Positions 5,779-5,936 of a DNA stretch of 5,936 nucleotides are shown in pieces; position 1 is the first letter of the stretch, and every line of letters begins with the position of its first letter. Both the position numbers and the translations under genes were made by a program. The stretch spans positions 1 through 5,936 of the forward strand of contig JAWODU010000047.1 in the NCBI GenBank assembly GCA_046483125.1, written 5' to 3'. The notes under the pieces were generated by a model. The model saw only the letters and a list, made by a program, of their open reading frames with translations, made no database searches and had not been told where the DNA came from. The stretch comes from JAWODU01 sp046483125. GTDB taxonomy: Bacteria > Verrucomicrobiota > Kiritimatiellia > UBA8416 > JAWODU01.

Positions 5779-5785
5779 AAGCAGT
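5766..5785. repeat. Perfect hairpin across the stop codon of the regulator gene
   Basis: ACTGCTTC (5766-5773) and GAAGCAGT (5778-5785) form an 8-bp stem with loop GATA. The TAG stop spans the loop and the first stem base. No T-run follows, so it is at best a weak or rho-assisted transcription end or an RNA-stabilising 3' structure. Confidence 0.45.
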
Positions 5786-5826
5786 TCGCAAACAACCGGG
5801 GACAATGAAATAGCCTGCCCTCCCCA

Positions 5827-5841
5827 ATCCTGTAAATACTG
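5827..5841. repeat. Partial second copy of the ATCCTGTAAATCCTG repeat
   Basis: ATCCTGTAAATACTG matches the right arm of the nested repeat (1395-1409) at 14 of 15 positions. No opposing arm is visible before the window ends, so this is a solitary or decayed half-copy in the spacer after the regulator gene. Confidence 0.5.
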
Positions 5842-5849
5842 AAAGAGGT

Positions 5850-5916
5850 AGTGTCAAAAGTTCCATGAAAAATGGATGTAGGACGAGTTGGGACACTTAA
5901 TCGCACACTTAACCGC
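5850..5916. repeat. Inverted repeat plus 12-bp tandem repeat at the right end
   Basis: AGTGTC (5850-5855) and GACACT (5892-5897) are inverted copies enclosing a small TCCAT/ATGGA hairpin (5862-5866, 5872-5876). The right arm runs into a tandem pair of 12-mers, ACACTTAATCGC (5893-5904) and ACACTTAACCGC (5905-5916), differing at one base. This could be the edge of a mobile or REP-type element, or an operator. No transposase is visible, so it is left as a repeat. Confidence 0.45.
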
Positions 5917-5936
5917 CACCCTTTGTCGTATACGCT

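Noticed and set aside
5233..5805. 190-codon open frame on the minus strand
   Set aside because: It is a shadow of the regulator gene with no recognisable domain.

Overview
This window holds six co-oriented (+ strand) genes from what looks like a bacterial surface-polysaccharide locus, plus four non-coding stretches rich in small repeats. The sequence is moderately GC-rich. The lipid A-type phosphoesterase and O-antigen ligase-type protein point to a Gram-negative (diderm) cell. The plant-like GDP-mannose 3,5-epimerase, the GbsR/MarR-type regulator and the style of the ligase protein suggest the PVC group (Verrucomicrobia, Kiritimatiellota, Lentisphaerae), but this is an impression from protein style and was not tested by any search. 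No phage, transposase or CRISPR gene is visible.

Layout. 1-335 is non-coding and holds several short hairpins and a weak promoter. 336-1244 encodes a full-length glucose-1-phosphate thymidylyltransferase (RmlA). 1245-1489 is an intergenic element built from 9-nt repeats arranged as nested inverted repeats. 1490-1963 encodes a short RmlC-like cupin. 2010-2966 encodes a close relative of GDP-mannose 3,5-epimerase. 2967-3141 is a spacer with a 7-nt tandem repeat and a weak promoter. 3142-4590 encodes a polytopic O-antigen ligase/polymerase-family protein. It overlaps an LpxH-like metallophosphoesterase (4577-5275), which overlaps a GbsR/MarR-type regulator (5272-5778). 5779-5936 is non-coding and again holds repeats, including a partial copy of the 9-nt family seen at 1312-1409.

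How the genes fit together. The first three supply or modify nucleotide sugars: RmlA makes dTDP-glucose, the cupin probably epimerises or isomerises a 4-keto sugar nucleotide, and the third probably converts GDP-mannose to a GDP-L-hexose. The membrane protein would polymerise or ligate the glycan outside the inner membrane. The phosphoesterase may act on a lipid A precursor or another pyrophosphate. The regulator is translationally coupled to the phosphoesterase and may control the locus. RmlB, RmlD and glycosyltransferases are absent from the window, so the pathway is incomplete here.

Nothing in the window proves a new system. The points most worth a second look are the plant-type epimerase with its complete catalytic set, the cupin that lacks standard RmlC catalytic residues, and the nested repeat element that recurs at the far end of the gene cluster.
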